Source: JBBATK01 sp040398805
Lineage (GTDB): Bacteria; Bacteroidota; Ignavibacteria; Kapaibacteriales; NICIL-2
Assembly (NCBI GenBank): GCA_040398805.1
Contig: JBBATK010000003.1
Span: forward strand, 1-64,000
DNA: 64,000 bases
Reading direction: 5' to 3'
Shown: positions 43,182 to 53,229 of the stretch, one piece after another
Numbering within the stretch: position 1 is the stretch's first letter
Layout: the number at the start of each line of letters is the position of its first letter
The notes under the pieces: model-generated
What the model was told of the DNA's origin: nothing
The model's input: only the letters and a program-made list of their open reading frames with translations
The model's database searches: none
Made by a program: the position numbers and the translations under genes

Positions 43182-44336
43182 ATGAACGAATCCGCCACAT
43201 CCTGTCCGTGTGCCGCCGCCGACCGCCGTCTTTCTACCGGCAAGTCCCTACGCACAATTTTCCGACCCGTTGATGTCGCGTATCCTTTTCGTCACGCATT
43301 GATGATTCTCGGCCTCGCCTCGCTCATGTTGGCTTCCTGCGGGGAACGAGGCGGCGCCCCACCGGCATCGAAGCCGGGCGCAGCACCGCTCCGCGTGCAA
43401 GCCTATGTCGTGTCGTCCGCCATGCTCAACACAGCGCTTACCGTATCCGGTTCCATCCGCGCCGGCGAGCAGACGGAGTTGCATCCGGAAATAAGCGGAC
43501 GTATCGTTGCGCTGCCGTTGCGCGAAGGAGGAAGTGTGCGCGCGGGAGACTTACTCGTGAAGCTCTTCGATGCCGACCTGCAAGCGCAGAAGAAAAAAGT
43601 GCAGGTGCAGCGCGACATCGCCGCATCCACCGAGCGCCGCTTACGCGAACTGCTCGCCGTCCAGGGCACCACCCAACAAGATCTGGATATGGCTCGCCTG
43701 CAGACGGCCAATGCCGACGCCGACCTGGAGATACTCAACGCAGCCATCGCGAAGACGGAGATACGCGCTCCCTATGCGGGCGTCATCGGCTTGTGTTCGT
43801 TGTCGCTCGGCGCATATGTCACGCCGCAGACACTCATCACCACCATCCGTGATCTCGGTCCCACGCGTGTGGACTTTTCCGTTCCTGAACAATACGCCAC
43901 CGCGGTACGCACCGCGCAGACCGTCACCTTCACGGTGGCAGGATCCCCGGAACCGTGCACGGCGGTCATCACCGCCTTCGATGCGGGCATCGAACCGAAC
44001 AACAGGGCGCGTCTTGTGCGCGCACGCGTTACGAAGAGCAACGCAGCTGTGCTTCCGGGAGGCTTCGCCGCAGTGCAGGTTCAACGTCCGCGCGGCGCCG
44101 CTTCGCTTGTCATCCCCACGCAAGCGCTCATACCCAAGGCGCGTGAGAAGAACGTCATCGTCATGGACAACGGTCGGGCCCGCTTCGTGTCCGTGACCAC
44201 GGGAGCCCGCACCGCCACGGGTGTGGAGATCCTTTCCGGCCTGCATGAGGGCGATACGGTACTGACCACGGGATTACTCTTCGTGAAGCCGAACAACGTC
44301 GTCACGATCTCTTCGTTTACGGACTTCCGCCCATGA
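43182..44336 (+). CDS. RND efflux periplasmic adaptor (membrane fusion lipoprotein)
   Basis: The 384-aa protein has a lipobox LMLASC (Cys about residue 53), so it is likely a membrane-attached lipoprotein. A lipoyl-like half (SGSIRAGEQTELHPEISGRI) and the matching AKTEIRAPYAGVIG strand flank a helical hairpin, followed by the beta-barrel and membrane-proximal domains. AGGAACACCTG before the ATG at 43182 supports this start, but the N-terminus before the hydrophobic segment is unusually long; an ATG at 43302 gives a normal signal. Its stop overlaps the pump start (ATGA at 44333-44336). Confidence 0.92.
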   Translation: MNESATSCPCAAADRRLSTGKSLRTIFRPVDVAYPFRHALMILGLASLMLASCGERGGAPPASKPGAAPLRVQAYVVSSAMLNTALTVSGSIRAGEQTELHPEISGRIVALPLREGGSVRAGDLLVKLFDADLQAQKKKVQVQRDIAASTERRLRELLAVQGTTQQDLDMARLQTANADADLEILNAAIAKTEIRAPYAGVIGLCSLSLGAYVTPQTLITTIRDLGPTRVDFSVPEQYATAVRTAQTVTFTVAGSPEPCTAVITAFDAGIEPNNRARLVRARVTKSNAAVLPGGFAAVQVQRPRGAASLVIPTQALIPKAREKNVIVMDNGRARFVSVTTGARTATGVEILSGLHEGDTVLTTGLLFVKPNNVVTISSFTDFRP

Positions 44337-47300
44337 CGCTCTCCGAATTCAGTCTCAAGCGCCCGGTCTTCACGTACGTCACGAGTATCGCGATCGTCCT
44401 CTTCGGCGTGATCGGCTATACCTTCCTGGGCGTGCGCGAGTACCCTGCCATCGATCCGCCGGTGATCACCGTGCGCACGCAATACACGGGTGCGAATGCG
44501 GAGATCATCGAATCGCAGATCACCGAGCCGCTGGAGAAAGCCATCAACGGAATCGAGGGCATACGGACGATTTCATCGAACTCGACGCTGGGCGTGAGCA
44601 TCATCACGGTGGAGTTCCAGCTGTCGTCGAACCTGGAGCAAGCCGCCAACGATGTCCGCGATAAAGTGTCGCAAGCCACGCGCACGCTGCCGCAGGATAT
44701 CGATGCGCCTCCCGTGGTGACGAAGTCCGATGCCAATTCGGACCCCATCATCATCATGCCCGTGCAGAGCACGACGCGGAACATCCTGGAGCTCAGCGAC
44801 TACGCGGAGTCGGTCTTGCAGGAGAAGCTTCAGACCATTCCCGGCGTGAGCCAGATCACCGTCTTCGGGAACAAACGCTACGCCATGCGCCTATGGATAT
44901 CGCCGGAAAAGCTGAGTGCGGCGGGCTTGGCGGTGGACGACATACAACGGGCACTGACCGCGGAGAACGTGGAACTGCCCGGCGGAAAGATCCGCGGTGA
45001 CAAGACGGAACTCACGATCATCAATGCCGGACGGTTGCGCACGGAAGAAGAGTTCAACAACCTCATCGTGCGCAGGACGCCAACGGGAGTGATACGGCTG
45101 CGCGACGTGGGCGAGGCGGTGCTGGGTCCGGAAATCGAAGAGACGACCGCCAAAAGCAACAACGTGGACATCGTGGCGCTTGGCGTCGTGGCCCAGCCCG
45201 GAGCCAATCACGTGGCCATCGCGCAGGAGTTCTACCGGCGCTTGGAGCAATTGAAGAAAGACCTTCCGCCGGACATCAGCTTCGACATCTCCATCGACAA
45301 GACACGGTTCGTGCGACGCGCATTGACGGAGGTGCAGGAGACCCTTATCCTCTCGGTGGCCCTTGTCGTGCTCATCGTGTACCTGTTCTTCCGAGACTGG
45401 CGCACGGCCGTGCGTCCGCTCATCGACATTCCCATCTCGCTCATAGGGACCTTCTTCATCATGTACGTCATGGGCTTTTCCGTGAACGTGCTCACCCTGC
45501 TCGGTATCGTGCTGGCCACGGGGCTGGTGGTGGACGACGGTATCGTGGTGACGGAGAACATCTTCGCGAAAATGGAAAGCGGGATGTCGCGTATGGAAGC
45601 CGCCGTCGCCGGCACGCGAGAGATCTTCTTCGCGGTGATCTCCACCTCGCTCACCCTTGCCATCGTGTTCCTGCCCGTCGTGTTCCTACAAGGGTTCACG
45701 GGCGCGCTGTTCCGTGAGTTCGGAATCGTGCTTGCATGCGCCGTGCTCATCTCCGCCTTCGTCTCGCTGACCATCACGCCCGTCTTGAACGTCCGACTGG
45801 CCCGCAGGACACATCAGCACACGCGGTTCTATGAACTGACCGAGCCGTACTTCGAAAGGCTCAACGCTCTCTATCATACCTTCCTCGTGAAATCCCTACG
45901 CCGTCCATCCGTAAGCATCGCCATCGTCGTGGTGTGCATCGCTACCATTGCGGGCGTGGGAAGCCTGTTGCAGAGCGAGCTTGCTCCGCTGGAAGACCGC
46001 GGCATCGTCCGTGCCATGATGACCTCTGCGGAGGGTACGGACTTCGATGCCATGGAGAACATCAACATGCGCATCGCCCAAGCCTACCAGGATTCGCTTG
46101 CCGACGACATGAAGATGACGTTCCAGATCGTCGCCTCCCAATGGCAGACGGGTGCGCCGAATACGGGTATGTGCAACGCCGTCCTGTACGACCGAAAGGA
46201 ACGTCCGCATTCGCAAGCGTCCGTGGCGCAGAAGATGCAGCGCATCCTGAAGGGCTTTCCCGAAGTGCGCGCCATCCCCGTGCAGGAACAGACCATCAGC
46301 GTGGGCTTCGCATCGGCGTCGCAGCTGCCCGTCCAGTTCGTCCTGCAGAATCTCAGCTTCGAGAAGTTGCGGAGTTTCATCCCCAAGTTCATGGATGAAG
46401 CCGCCAAGAGTGCGGTGTTCCAAGGTGTGGATGTGAACCTGAAATTCACGAAGCCCGAGCTGCGGGTGTCGGTGGACCGCTTGAAGGCGGCCGATCTGGG
46501 CGTGTCCGTTGCCGAGGTGGCGCAGACCCTGCAGCTGGCCTACTCCGGACGTCGATTCGGATATTTCCTCATGAACGGCAAGCAGTATCAGGTGATCGGA
46601 CAGGTGGAAAGGGCGCATCGCCTGCAGCCGTCGGACTTGCAAAACCTGTGCGTGCGCAACAATCGCGGCGAACTCATCCGGTTGGAGAACCTCATCACGA
46701 TGGACGATGCCGGGAACCCGCCGCAGATCTATCACTTCAACCGCTACAAATCCGCCACCATCAGTGCGGGTCTGGCACCGGGCAAAACGGTTGGCGACGG
46801 TGTGGCGGAGATGCAGGCCATCGCCAAGAGAGTGCTGGACGATTCCTTCGTCACCGCTCTGAGCGGCACCTCGCGCGACTTCGCCGAGAGCGGATCGAAC
46901 ATCTGGTTCGCCTTCGCGCTCGCGCTGGTCCTCATCTATCTGGTACTCGCCGCGCAGTTCGAGAGCTTCCGCGATCCGCTCATCATCATGATCACCGTTC
47001 CTCTCGCCCTTGCGGGCGCCGTGGTATCGTTGTTCGCCTTCGGTCATACCTTGAACATCTTCTCCGAAATCGGCATCATCATGCTTATCGGCCTGGTCAC
47101 GAAGAACGGCATCCTTATCGTGGAGTTCGCCAATCAGCAGCAAGAGAGAGGTCTGGACCTCCGTGCGGCCGTTACCGAAGCGGCCACCGCACGACTTCGC
47201 CCCATCCTCATGACAAGTTCCGCCATGATACTCGGTGCGTTGCCTATCGCCCTCGCGCTTGGTGCAGGAGCGCAAAGCCGTGTACCGCTCGGCGTCGTCG

Positions 47301-47449
47301 TCGTGGGCGGACTGAGCTTCTCCCTGCTTCTCACCTTGCTGGTGATACCGGCCATGTATCTGCTCATGAGCGGCTCGCGCCGCAATGCCACCCATGGGGA
47401 CTCGCACGATCACCTGTCCGCCCCCACGCTACCGGAGGTCACGCGATGA
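44333..47449 (+). CDS. RND efflux pump, inner-membrane transporter (AcrB/HAE1 family)
   Basis: The 1038-aa protein has the AcrB layout: a first helix, a large periplasmic loop, six helices, a second loop and six helices. Helix 4 carries TGLVVDDGIVVTENI with the proton-relay aspartates, and the Lys-containing segment in helix 10 reads GLVTKNGILIVEFANQ. The C-terminal membrane half (PLGVVVVGGLSFSLLLTLLVIPAMY) is normal. It exports hydrophobic drugs or metabolites using the proton gradient, with the adaptor upstream and the TolC-like channel downstream. All three genes overlap by 4 nt. Confidence 0.96.
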   Translation: MTLSEFSLKRPVFTYVTSIAIVLFGVIGYTFLGVREYPAIDPPVITVRTQYTGANAEIIESQITEPLEKAINGIEGIRTISSNSTLGVSIITVEFQLSSNLEQAANDVRDKVSQATRTLPQDIDAPPVVTKSDANSDPIIIMPVQSTTRNILELSDYAESVLQEKLQTIPGVSQITVFGNKRYAMRLWISPEKLSAAGLAVDDIQRALTAENVELPGGKIRGDKTELTIINAGRLRTEEEFNNLIVRRTPTGVIRLRDVGEAVLGPEIEETTAKSNNVDIVALGVVAQPGANHVAIAQEFYRRLEQLKKDLPPDISFDISIDKTRFVRRALTEVQETLILSVALVVLIVYLFFRDWRTAVRPLIDIPISLIGTFFIMYVMGFSVNVLTLLGIVLATGLVVDDGIVVTENIFAKMESGMSRMEAAVAGTREIFFAVISTSLTLAIVFLPVVFLQGFTGALFREFGIVLACAVLISAFVSLTITPVLNVRLARRTHQHTRFYELTEPYFERLNALYHTFLVKSLRRPSVSIAIVVVCIATIAGVGSLLQSELAPLEDRGIVRAMMTSAEGTDFDAMENINMRIAQAYQDSLADDMKMTFQIVASQWQTGAPNTGMCNAVLYDRKERPHSQASVAQKMQRILKGFPEVRAIPVQEQTISVGFASASQLPVQFVLQNLSFEKLRSFIPKFMDEAAKSAVFQGVDVNLKFTKPELRVSVDRLKAADLGVSVAEVAQTLQLAYSGRRFGYFLMNGKQYQVIGQVERAHRLQPSDLQNLCVRNNRGELIRLENLITMDDAGNPPQIYHFNRYKSATISAGLAPGKTVGDGVAEMQAIAKRVLDDSFVTALSGTSRDFAESGSNIWFAFALALVLIYLVLAAQFESFRDPLIIMITVPLALAGAVVSLFAFGHTLNIFSEIGIIMLIGLVTKNGILIVEFANQQQERGLDLRAAVTEAATARLRPILMTSSAMILGALPIALALGAGAQSRVPLGVVVVGGLSFSLLLTLLVIPAMYLLMSGSRRNATHGDSHDHLSAPTLPEVTR

Positions 47450-48768
47450 ACAACGGACTACGGATATGGATGACGATTGTCGCGGCCTTCTTGGTCGGAG
47501 CCACCACTGGTTCCGCTCAGGAATCACTATCCGTCAAAGATGCCGTGCGGCAGGCGGTGCAGAAGAACTATGATATCATCATCGCTGCGGATGAAGCGGA
47601 GGCGGCACGCCGCGCCGACTCCTGGGCCATGGCCGGTGCGTATCCCACAGCCGCGGCAGGGGCATCGATCAACACGGCGCGTGTGGCCATCGATCAGCAG
47701 TTCTCCAGCGGCACGACGGCACGTCAGCGCGGTGTGGAACAAACGGCCATGCAGGCCTTCGCCAACGTGCAGTGGCGGGTGTTCGACGGCATGCGGATGT
47801 TCGCCACGAAGGAGCGTCTGTCAGAGATACGCGAGCGAGGCGAGTCGGCGCTGCGTCAGCGGGTGGCGCAGACCATCGTCGCGACGATGTCGGCGTACTA
47901 TGCCCTTGTGCAGTCGGAGCGTCAACTGCAGGTGACGGAATCCCAGCGGCAACTGGTGATGGAACGCAAAGCCATCGCCGAGGTGCGGGTGGCATCCGGC
48001 TTGTCGGCGCGAAGCGATGTATTACAGGCGCGTATCGATGTGAACGATGTACAGTCATCCCTTCTCTCATTGAAAGCACAGCGCCGGGTGAACGAGCTGG
48101 TGCTTCTCAACCAGATGGGCCGCGACACGGCGGTCTCGATTCGTTGCACCGACGAGGTGATCGTGGACACGACCATCGATGTCTCGGAGTTGCGCGCGCG
48201 TCTTCTCCACGCCAATGAGTCGGTGATTCAGGCAGTGCAAGACATCCGCATTTCACGGGCGGCGAAACGGGAGACTGCGTCGGCGGGATATCCGGGTATC
48301 GACGTGCAAGCCGGCTATGTGTTCAATCGCGCACAGAACAGTGCGGGTTTCGCGCTGTTCAACGAGAACAACGGTTTCTCCGTCGGCGCGAACCTTTCGG
48401 TGCCGTTGTTGAACGGCTTCCGGACCGACGCGGAGACGGAGCAGCAAGAGCTTGAGATCCGTCGGCGGGAGCACACCGCCGAAAACGTACGGCGCAGCGT
48501 GGCGGCGGACTTCGAGTCCACCGCCGAAGAATACCGATCCGCGTGCGCCATGCTTGCCATGCTGCGTGAGTCCACCGAACTTGCCAAGGAGAACAGCACG
48601 ATCGCCATGGAGCGCTTCAGGCGCAACGACATCACGGGAACGGAAATCCGTGCAAGCCAACTGGAAGTCTTGCAACGAACACAGAACCTCTTGCTCACCA
48701 CCATCCGCGCAAAGTCCGCCGAGATACGCTTGCGTATGCTGGCAGGGGCGCTCGATGCACGCGAGTGA
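47446..48768 (+). CDS. TolC-family outer-membrane efflux channel
   Basis: From the ATG at 47446 the protein has 440 aa with a signal peptide (MTIVAAFLVGATTGSAQ). It has the OEP repeats: SVKDAVRQAVQKNYDIIIAADE in the first half and a mirrored segment with AENVRRSVAADFESTAEEYRSA in the second. Long helical stretches are heptad-like. It forms the outer-membrane tunnel of the RND pump. A much longer ORF in this frame, back to 46648, lies inside the pump gene and is not real. Confidence 0.92.
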   Translation: MNNGLRIWMTIVAAFLVGATTGSAQESLSVKDAVRQAVQKNYDIIIAADEAEAARRADSWAMAGAYPTAAAGASINTARVAIDQQFSSGTTARQRGVEQTAMQAFANVQWRVFDGMRMFATKERLSEIRERGESALRQRVAQTIVATMSAYYALVQSERQLQVTESQRQLVMERKAIAEVRVASGLSARSDVLQARIDVNDVQSSLLSLKAQRRVNELVLLNQMGRDTAVSIRCTDEVIVDTTIDVSELRARLLHANESVIQAVQDIRISRAAKRETASAGYPGIDVQAGYVFNRAQNSAGFALFNENNGFSVGANLSVPLLNGFRTDAETEQQELEIRRREHTAENVRRSVAADFESTAEEYRSACAMLAMLRESTELAKENSTIAMERFRRNDITGTEIRASQLEVLQRTQNLLLTTIRAKSAEIRLRMLAGALDARE

Positions 48769-48790
48769 GAAACGTCATGATCAAGGCCGG

Positions 48791-48820
48791 CTCGTGAGAA
48801 CCTTTCAATAGGATCACGAG
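48791..48820. promoter_or_regulatory. Inverted repeat between the efflux operon and radA
   Basis: CTCGTGA (48791-48797) pairs with TCACGAG (48814-48820). A second, overlapping pair AACCT/AGGTT could form an alternative hairpin. No T-run follows, so it is not a clear terminator. Confidence 0.3.
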
Positions 48821-48855
48821 AGGTTCGCGATCGCAACGAACCAACGATACAGACC

Positions 48856-50205
48856 ATGAAGACACGGAACGTACACGTCTGCCAGAATTGCGGACATCAG
48901 GAATCCAAATGGACGGGCAAGTGTCCGTCGTGCGGCGCATGGGGCACGCTCGTGGAGGAAGTGGTCCGTCACGAAAAACGCACGGCCGCCGGCAAAACCT
49001 CGGCGTCGTTGAGCACGTTGGGTACCGTGTCCATGGAAGCCACGGACAAGTTCACGACGGGTATCGGCGAGTTGGACAGGATCCTCGGCGGAGGCATCAC
49101 GCGGGGTTCGCTCATTCTGGTGGGCGGTGATCCCGGTATAGGAAAGTCCACCTTGATGCTGCAGCTCTGTGCGCATACGCAAAGGTACCAACCGTTGTAT
49201 GTGACGGGCGAGGAGAGCTTGCAACAGATCAAGGGTCGTGCCGCTCGCATGAGGAACATCTCGGACGAGCTCTTGCTGCTCGCGGAGACGGACATCACGA
49301 CGGTGTGCAATGCCATCCGCGAGAGCGAGTGCGGACTGGCCATCGTGGATTCCATCCAGACCATGCAGTCGTCCGACATCGAGAGCGCGCCGGGCTCGGT
49401 GTCGCAAGTGCGCGAATGCAGCATGCGCCTGATGGAAGTGGCGAAGAAGACCCACAAGCCCGTCTTCATCGTGGGACATGTGAACAAGGAGGGATTGATC
49501 GCCGGACCCAAGGTACTGGAGCATACGGTGGATACGGTGCTGCAGTTCGAAGGCGAAGGCATCTACTCCTACCGCATCCTTCGCGCGCTGAAGAACCGCT
49601 ACGGTTCCACGCACGAGCTTGGCATCTTCGAAATGAACGAACAGGGATTGCAGGAGGTGCCGAATCCCAGCGAGATATTCCTGACGCAGCGTTCGCAGGA
49701 AGAGTCCGGCGTTGCCGTCTGCACGAGCATCGAAGGCACGCGTCCGTTGCTCGTCGAAGTCCAGGCTCTCGTCACTCCCACCAGCTACAACGTACCCCAG
49801 CGTTCCTCCACCGGATTCGAGTACAAGCGTTTGCAGATGATCCTGGCGATCCTGGAAAAACGCATGGGACTGCGCTTTGCGCAGAACGATGTGTTCGTGA
49901 ACGTGGCGGGCGGTATCGTGCTCAACGACCCCGCGGTGGACCTGAGCGTGGCGCTCGCCCTTGTGAGTTCCCTGCGGGACCATCCCATCGCTCCACGGAC
50001 GGTGTTCATCGGAGAATTGGGTCTCACCGGCGAGGTTCGCAACGTAACGGCCATAGAACAGCGTCTGGCGGAAGCCGACAAACTCGGCTTCAAGCATGCC
50101 ATGATTCCGGCGGCCAATGCCGAGAAACTCGGCCGGTCCTTCTCCATTCATCTGCATCCCGTGGAGAAGATCGCGTCGGCGTTGAATGTGGCCTTCGGTC
50201 AGTAG
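48856..50205 (+). CDS. radA: DNA repair protein RadA (branch-migration helicase)
   Basis: The 449-aa protein has the N-terminal zinc module CQNCGHQESKWTGKCPSCGAWG. Walker A is GGDPGIGKSTLMLQL, and the RadA-specific motif KNRYGS lies near residue 250. The C-terminal Lon-like domain follows (FVNVAGGIVLNDPAVDLSVALAL). It helps process recombination intermediates. The ATG at 48856 is preceded by a short gap after tolC. Confidence 0.97.
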   Translation: MKTRNVHVCQNCGHQESKWTGKCPSCGAWGTLVEEVVRHEKRTAAGKTSASLSTLGTVSMEATDKFTTGIGELDRILGGGITRGSLILVGGDPGIGKSTLMLQLCAHTQRYQPLYVTGEESLQQIKGRAARMRNISDELLLLAETDITTVCNAIRESECGLAIVDSIQTMQSSDIESAPGSVSQVRECSMRLMEVAKKTHKPVFIVGHVNKEGLIAGPKVLEHTVDTVLQFEGEGIYSYRILRALKNRYGSTHELGIFEMNEQGLQEVPNPSEIFLTQRSQEESGVAVCTSIEGTRPLLVEVQALVTPTSYNVPQRSSTGFEYKRLQMILAILEKRMGLRFAQNDVFVNVAGGIVLNDPAVDLSVALALVSSLRDHPIAPRTVFIGELGLTGEVRNVTAIEQRLAEADKLGFKHAMIPAANAEKLGRSFSIHLHPVEKIASALNVAFGQ

Positions 50206-50304
50206 CTCCTTTCCGGTCCCGCAGGCAGCAAGCGCCACCCCGTTGACGCCGATTTCGTATCTTAGCGCTGTACATCCTATTACGTCACCAGAGGCCCGCG
50301 GGAC

Positions 50305-51951
50305 ATGTTCGAATCGGACATCGAGCGAAGTAAACTTCGGCTTATCGAGGCCGTCAACGGCTATCAGCCGAGCACCTATCTTCGGGATATCGTTGCTCAC
50401 GCGAATGTCGATTACGCCTATAAGCAATACTTCGAATCGGAATTCGCGTGGTGGTTGTACGAACAGCAGACCGTCCGCAAGACCAACCCGCACGTGGATC
50501 CGGACGATCCGGAAACCGCCGTCATCCTCCGCAATCTCGACATCCAGTACCATAAGAACGCGCGCTTCGAGCGCGACCAGTTGCTGAGCATCGCCGATGC
50601 AGCCGTGAAAGGCGTCCTGAATTACCGGGTGCGACCGCGCACGACGCTCAAATGGTTCGTGTATCGTGGCGAGCCCACAAAGCCCATCCATGAGATCTAT
50701 CTCCGCATGCGCTACTTTGCGGATTACCAGTATCTCCATGAGGGTTTCAACCGCTGGCTGGTGCAGCGCGGCTTGCGGTACGACAGTCTGGATATCATCT
50801 CCGTCCTGGAGTTCGAGCGACTCGTCAAGAAGATCGACGATGATGCGATCCTCGACCTGTCGCCGTCGGAATTCGTCAACATGATCTCCCCCATCGGCTA
50901 CTGCTTCCCTCCCGATGCGGGCGAGACCACTGATCGCGGCATCCCCATCGAAGCCGTCATCATTTTCCTTGATGACAAGGAAGTGTATGTCATCGCCCAG
51001 AAGCTCGAGCACATGTTGTATCAGCAAGGTATCCGGTATCTCACCAAAGACATGTTCCTTGCGGTCGTCGATGAAGTCCTCGCGGAGGTCGACGACGAGC
51101 CACGCGCAGACCAAGCAACCGTGACACCGGATCGCAGATCCGATGGCTACGCCTCCGCCCCTGCTCACGCACCGGCGCCTGTCCCTGCTCACGCACCAGT
51201 ACCTCCGCCTGTTCCCATGCGGACGCCACCGGCGCCCTTCGTTCCGTCGACGCCGACGGTGCAGGGAACGGCCACGACACCTTCCGGTGCGAGCGATACC
51301 GCGGCGGTGTCGTCAGAGCCGACCGCTCGGGCCTCGGAGCTCATCAGCGTCCATTCCATCCGCGAATCATCCGTTCGCGAATCTGTACCGACGGATATAC
51401 CCATCCGCACGTCGAGCGCACCGGCGATGGATGCCATACCCGTGGCTCCGCGTGAACGGACGGACGCCGCGGCCGCTGCGGTCGCCGCTACGGAGAATGA
51501 CGAATCCACCGGCACTGCCCGAGCCGATGATCTCTCGATGGTTACGGTGCAGGAAACAGCAGCGACTCGTGCAAATACCGATGAGACCGTGTCGGACACG
51601 GTTGCATCTTCGGCCGGTTCCTCCCCCGTTGCTGCGTCCTCTTCCGACGCCTCCGCCGCTGCTGTCGACAGCGACAATGGACGTGCTCCTGCAATGTCCG
51701 GTCCTGAGCGTGAGTATCCGTCGGTCACCACGTTGTACGACGCCAGACAGCGTGAAGTGTTCATCCGGAAGATCTGTGCAGGCAGCGAAGACATGTTCAC
51801 GGGTCTGACCACGCTCATCGATGCCACCACGAATTGGAAAGAAGCGTTAGCGGTGCTCGACAAGCATTATGCGAAGCAGAACATCGACCCGCAATCGGCA
51901 CCGGCGCGCGACTTGCGGATGATCATCTACCGTCGGTTCATCGCCATGTAA
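50305..51951 (+). CDS. Unrecognised 548-aa protein with disordered Pro/Ala/Ser/Thr-rich middle
   Basis: I do not recognise it. Residues 1-260 look globular and helical, rich in Tyr and acidic/basic pairs (YKQYFESEFAWWLYEQQ, RYFADYQYLHEGFNRWL). From about 270 to 455 the sequence is low complexity, with a PAHAP/PVPPPV segment and then Ala/Ser/Thr-rich tracts, so it is probably an unstructured linker. The last 90 residues again look folded (LYDARQREVFIRKICAG, ATTNWKEALAVLDKHY). No signal peptide or membrane helix is visible, so it is cytoplasmic. It lies between radA and obgE, but this does not define a role. Confidence 0.75.
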   Translation: MFESDIERSKLRLIEAVNGYQPSTYLRDIVAHANVDYAYKQYFESEFAWWLYEQQTVRKTNPHVDPDDPETAVILRNLDIQYHKNARFERDQLLSIADAAVKGVLNYRVRPRTTLKWFVYRGEPTKPIHEIYLRMRYFADYQYLHEGFNRWLVQRGLRYDSLDIISVLEFERLVKKIDDDAILDLSPSEFVNMISPIGYCFPPDAGETTDRGIPIEAVIIFLDDKEVYVIAQKLEHMLYQQGIRYLTKDMFLAVVDEVLAEVDDEPRADQATVTPDRRSDGYASAPAHAPAPVPAHAPVPPPVPMRTPPAPFVPSTPTVQGTATTPSGASDTAAVSSEPTARASELISVHSIRESSVRESVPTDIPIRTSSAPAMDAIPVAPRERTDAAAAAVAATENDESTGTARADDLSMVTVQETAATRANTDETVSDTVASSAGSSPVAASSSDASAAAVDSDNGRAPAMSGPEREYPSVTTLYDARQREVFIRKICAGSEDMFTGLTTLIDATTNWKEALAVLDKHYAKQNIDPQSAPARDLRMIIYRRFIAM

Positions 51952-52058
51952 GGTTGTCGCGTCACCATCGCACCGATCCCAGGCAGCGATGACGGACGGA
52001 ACACCACACCACCCGGCACCACCCATTACCACTCACCACACATTCAGCAGAGTCATTC

Positions 52059-53060
52059 ATGAATTTCGTCGATACAGCAAGGATATTCATCAAATCGGGA
52101 GACGGCGGCCGCGGTCACTCCTCGTTCCGGCGGGAGAAATTCGTCCCCAAGGGAGGGCCCGACGGAGGCAGTGGCGGACGTGGCGGTGATGTGGTGTTCA
52201 CGGTGGATCCGCACTTGAACACGCTCATCGATTTCCGTTTCAAGAAAAAGTTCCTTGCAGAGAACGGCAATGCCGGTTCGTGGGCCCGGAAGACGGGACG
52301 GGATGGCAAGGACATCGTCATCCGCGTTCCCATGGGCACAGTGGTGCGCAACGCGGAGACGCAGGAGATCCTCGCTGATCTGACAAAAAGGGACGAGAGC
52401 ATTGCTGTGCTGCACGGCGGCATGGGCGGACGTGGCAACTCCTCGTTCACCACCGCGACGAATCAAGCGCCGCGTAATCATGAGCCCGGCATTCCCGGTG
52501 CCGAGTGCATGGTGGAGCTGGAGTTGAAACTCCTCGCGGACGTCGGCCTGGTGGGCTTTCCCAATGCGGGCAAATCCACGCTCATCTCGGTGATATCCGC
52601 CGCAAAACCGAAGATCGCCGATTATCCGTTCACCACGCTCATCCCCAATCTGGGCATCGTGAGCGTGCAGGAGGAAAAGAGTTTCGTCGTGGCGGACATT
52701 CCCGGACTCATCGAGGGCGCAAGTGCGGGGAAGGGACTGGGAACACAGTTCCTCCGTCACATCGAGCGTACGCGGGTGCTCGTGTTCCTGCTCGACGCGC
52801 AGTCCGAACATCCCGACAAGGATTACGAGGTATTACGCAAGGAGCTTGCACAGCATAATCCGGACCTCGAACACAAGCAGCGCATCATCTGCTGTTCGAA
52901 GATCGACATGGTGGATCCGGAGCGACGTCGCGAGCTCGAAACCACACCCATCGACGGCCTGTTGCCCTTGTGCTTCTCATCGCTCAGCAACGATAATGTC
53001 GATACCGTGAAATGGCGCATGTGGGAAGCGGTGAAAGTGGAGATGGAAGCGGAGGAGTGA
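52059..53060 (+). CDS. obgE: Obg family GTPase
   Basis: The 333-aa protein begins with the glycine-rich Obg fold (FIKSGDGGRGHSSFRREKF, PDGGSGGRGGDV). The GTPase domain has GFPNAGKSTLI (G1), the G3 motif DIPGLIEGAS and the NKxD-type region as CSKIDMVDPE. The protein lacks the extra C-terminal domain of some Obg proteins. It acts in late assembly of the large ribosomal subunit. A terminator hairpin follows the stop. Confidence 0.96.
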   Translation: MNFVDTARIFIKSGDGGRGHSSFRREKFVPKGGPDGGSGGRGGDVVFTVDPHLNTLIDFRFKKKFLAENGNAGSWARKTGRDGKDIVIRVPMGTVVRNAETQEILADLTKRDESIAVLHGGMGGRGNSSFTTATNQAPRNHEPGIPGAECMVELELKLLADVGLVGFPNAGKSTLISVISAAKPKIADYPFTTLIPNLGIVSVQEEKSFVVADIPGLIEGASAGKGLGTQFLRHIERTRVLVFLLDAQSEHPDKDYEVLRKELAQHNPDLEHKQRIICCSKIDMVDPERRRELETTPIDGLLPLCFSSLSNDNVDTVKWRMWEAVKVEMEAEE

Positions 53061-53113
53061 ACCAGACTTCCGATGCGAAGGTTTTTCGCGCCCTCCTTCA
53101 GTCCCAACAAACG

Positions 53114-53150
53114 AAAGCCCCGAAACGCGCAGAGCGGTCGGGGCTTTTGC
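53114..53150 (+). terminator. Intrinsic terminator after obgE
   Basis: AAAGCCCCGA (53114-53123) pairs with TCGGGGCTTT (53138-53147) and a T-rich tail follows. Confidence 0.85.
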
Positions 53151-53229
53151 TTTCTTGAAATATCCTCCTCGTGGTCCGCATCGTCAGCAACGTGGTGGTG
53201 GTGGTGAGATGGCGAGTGCGCGCCGGTGG

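Noticed and set aside
46648..47445. Long N-terminal extension of the TolC-like gene
   Set aside because: It lies within the RND pump gene in another frame; the signal peptide and 4-nt overlap fix the start at 47446.
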